From Thermoplasmata archaeon (GTDB lineage Archaea > Thermoplasmatota > Thermoplasmata > Thermoplasmatales > Thermoplasmataceae): DNA of 6,294 nt. This document shows, in pieces, positions 5,715 to 6,294 of this stretch. The stretch is from NCBI GenBank assembly GCA_021847855.1, contig JAJZOT010000107.1:1-6294 (forward strand), given 5' to 3'. Position 1 is the first letter of the stretch. Each line of letters begins with the position of its first letter. A program made the position numbers and the translations under genes. The notes under the pieces are model-generated. The model made no database searches. It was not told where the DNA came from and saw only the letters and a program-made list of their open reading frames with translations.

Positions 5715-5972
5715 CTAAAGGTGGTGATTCCACCACGTCTCTGTACGAGGTATCGTTTGGAAATACGGCGAAGAGGTCTGTATTATTGAACCGATATTCC
5801 CACTGCATGGAAAGTATAAGTTTGAAAGCATCTGCATTGACAGGATGGAATTTTACAGGTTTCTTTCCCGAACTTCAGTAGACTGTAACACCTGAATCCA
5901 CTGACTTTTGGCTCTTCTTTAATCTTCTTGAAATTGTTATTTACTTTGGTCAACCGGTACCTTGTATTTCAT
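5698..5972 (-). pseudogene. Frameshifted coding relic of unknown family
   Basis: Three successive minus-strand frames read like protein. From ATG 5972: MKYKVPVDQSK, then TAA. Shifted by one base (open 5968-5786): RYRLTKVNNNFKKIKEEPKV and on to CYSLLKFGK. Shifted again (open 5874-5701): KKPVKFHPVNADAFK, then WEYRFNNTDLFAVFPNDTSY and DVVESPPLAIIQS, ending at TGA 5700-5698. A single frame change near 5865 joins the second and third parts into about 90 codons. A TATA-like CATAATATTGC (minus strand, 5992-6002) is centred about 25 bp upstream of the ATG, the spacing of the intact genes here. I do not recognise the family; a transposase or lineage-specific small protein is possible. It could also be an intact gene with base errors in the sequence. 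Confidence 0.4.
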
Positions 5973-6038
5973 GGCTCAGAGCATTAAATCGCAATATTAT
6001 GCAGTCTTCAACCTAATACAATCTCAAATTAACAAAAG

Positions 6039-6046
6039 TTATATAG
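6039..6046 (+). promoter_or_regulatory. TATA box of the chorismate mutase gene
   Basis: TTATATAG preceded by purine-rich AACAAAAG (6031-6038, BRE-like) is a strong archaeal promoter match. Expected initiation is near 6068. A second AT-rich site, GATAATATC (6052-6060), would place initiation near 6082, next to the GTG at 6084. Confidence 0.55.
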
Positions 6047-6073
6047 TGTTAGATAATATCACGCACTATGAAC

Positions 6074-6077
6074 GGAG
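6074..6077 (+). promoter_or_regulatory. Ribosome binding site before the GTG start
   Basis: GGAG, six bases before the GTG at 6084, is the only clear Shine-Dalgarno-like site noted in the window. It supports GTG 6084 as the chorismate mutase start rather than the in-frame ATG at 6096. Confidence 0.4.
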
Positions 6078-6083
6078 ACAAAA

Positions 6084-6294
6084 GTGATTTATTTTATGAG
6101 GGATGCTACGTCAGGGTTACTGGAAAAGGTGCGGGAAGACATCCTGCAAAATACAATGGATCTTGTCCGGTTATTCAGGGAGAGAGAATCGCTTTCCAGG
6201 ATAATTGCCGATATTAAGACAAGGGAAAATGTAGAAATCAGGGACAGACGCAGAGAGGAGGCTGTTCTTAATTCGCTTGGAGATCTTAACCCAA
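6084..6294 (+). CDS. aroQ: Chorismate mutase, AroQ type (5' part, cut by window edge)
   Basis: The first 70 residues of an all-helical AroQ chorismate mutase domain, which converts chorismate to prephenate for phenylalanine and tyrosine synthesis. Aligned by spacing to the E. coli enzyme (P-protein numbering), every active-site residue within reach is present: R17 (R11), R34 in LFRERESLS (R28), K45 in ADIK (K39), D54 (D48), R57 (R51) and E58 (E52) in VEIRDRRREEAVL. The Gln88 equivalent would be near residue 94, outside the window. The frame stays open to the last base, so the protein may be a lone mutase or the N-terminal domain of a fusion with prephenate dehydratase or dehydrogenase. Start: GTG 6084 has a GGAG site six bases upstream; ATG 6096 is the alternative and would leave R17 at position 13. 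No upstream partner gene is co-transcribed. Confidence 0.82.
   Translation, partial: MIYFMRDATSGLLEKVREDILQNTMDLVRLFRERESLSRIIADIKTRENVEIRDRRREEAVLNSLGDLNP

Larger units (their letters stand above)
5530..6067. other. 538-bp region without an intact gene
   Basis: Apart from the two minus-strand relics (5544-5714 and 5698-5972) I see no intact gene, tRNA or rRNA here. Plus-strand reading frames are short: one 41-codon frame from ATG 5563 and one 55-codon start-less stretch 5728-5892, both opposite the relics. A small inverted repeat GGTGG-TGATT-CCACC lies at 5720-5734. The right end (from about 6030) is the promoter of the chorismate mutase gene. The presence of relics beside a region with an IS element suggests an insertion and decay hot spot. 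Confidence 0.5.

Noticed and set aside
5720..5734. Hairpin GGTGG-TGATT-CCACC as a possible RNA element
   Set aside because: Short stem, no T-run after it, and it falls within the coding relics.
5728..5892. A 55-codon plus-strand open stretch (GIVWKYGEEV...)
   Set aside because: No start codon until residue 39 and no known motif; the minus-strand frames in the same interval extend farther and have a plausible promoter, so they explain it better.
1..6294. CRISPR array, tRNA or rRNA genes
   Set aside because: No regularly spaced repeats and no tRNA- or rRNA-like segments were seen on either strand.

Overview
The window looks like chromosomal DNA from a thermophilic or acidophilic archaeon, most plausibly a Thermoplasmata member (lineage is inference). 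Reasons: moderate-to-low GC, heavy use of AGA/AGG arginine and ATA isoleucine codons, TATA boxes lying about 25-35 bp upstream of several start codons with little or no leader, an oligo-T stretch after a gene end, and a cytochrome P450 whose I-helix and haem loop closely resemble Sulfolobus CYP119.

Layout. 1-141: the C-terminal end of a TnpB gene and the right end of an IS200/IS605 (IS1341-type) element, with the hairpin that normally forms the 3' part of the TnpB guide RNA. The element end lies inside the 3' end of a convergent azlC-like transporter gene (70-714, minus) and supplies its last six codons and stop. 764-1345 (minus): a small class I SAM methyltransferase. 1482-2633 (plus): a CYP119-like P450, divergent from the methyltransferase. 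2658-3284 (minus): an unrecognised 208-residue protein with a conserved-looking His/Glu motif, convergent with the P450. 3409-5073 (plus): an AidB-type acyl-CoA dehydrogenase. 5185-5529 (plus): a single-domain rhodanese. 5530-6067: no intact gene, but the minus strand carries two overlapping coding relics, one of unknown family with a plausible promoter and start and one resembling a TnpB zinc ribbon. 6084-6294 (plus): the 5' end of an AroQ-type chorismate mutase, cut by the window edge.

The genes are mostly monocistronic with their own promoters, so there is no clear operon. The P450 and the acyl-CoA dehydrogenase both fit oxidative metabolism of lipids or branched acyl groups, but the sequence does not link them. 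The most interesting points are the IS element rewriting the 3' end of azlC while its presumptive guide segment is antisense to azlC, the unclassified His/Glu protein, the decayed genes at 5544-5972, and several TATA positions that move start codons away from the longest open frame.
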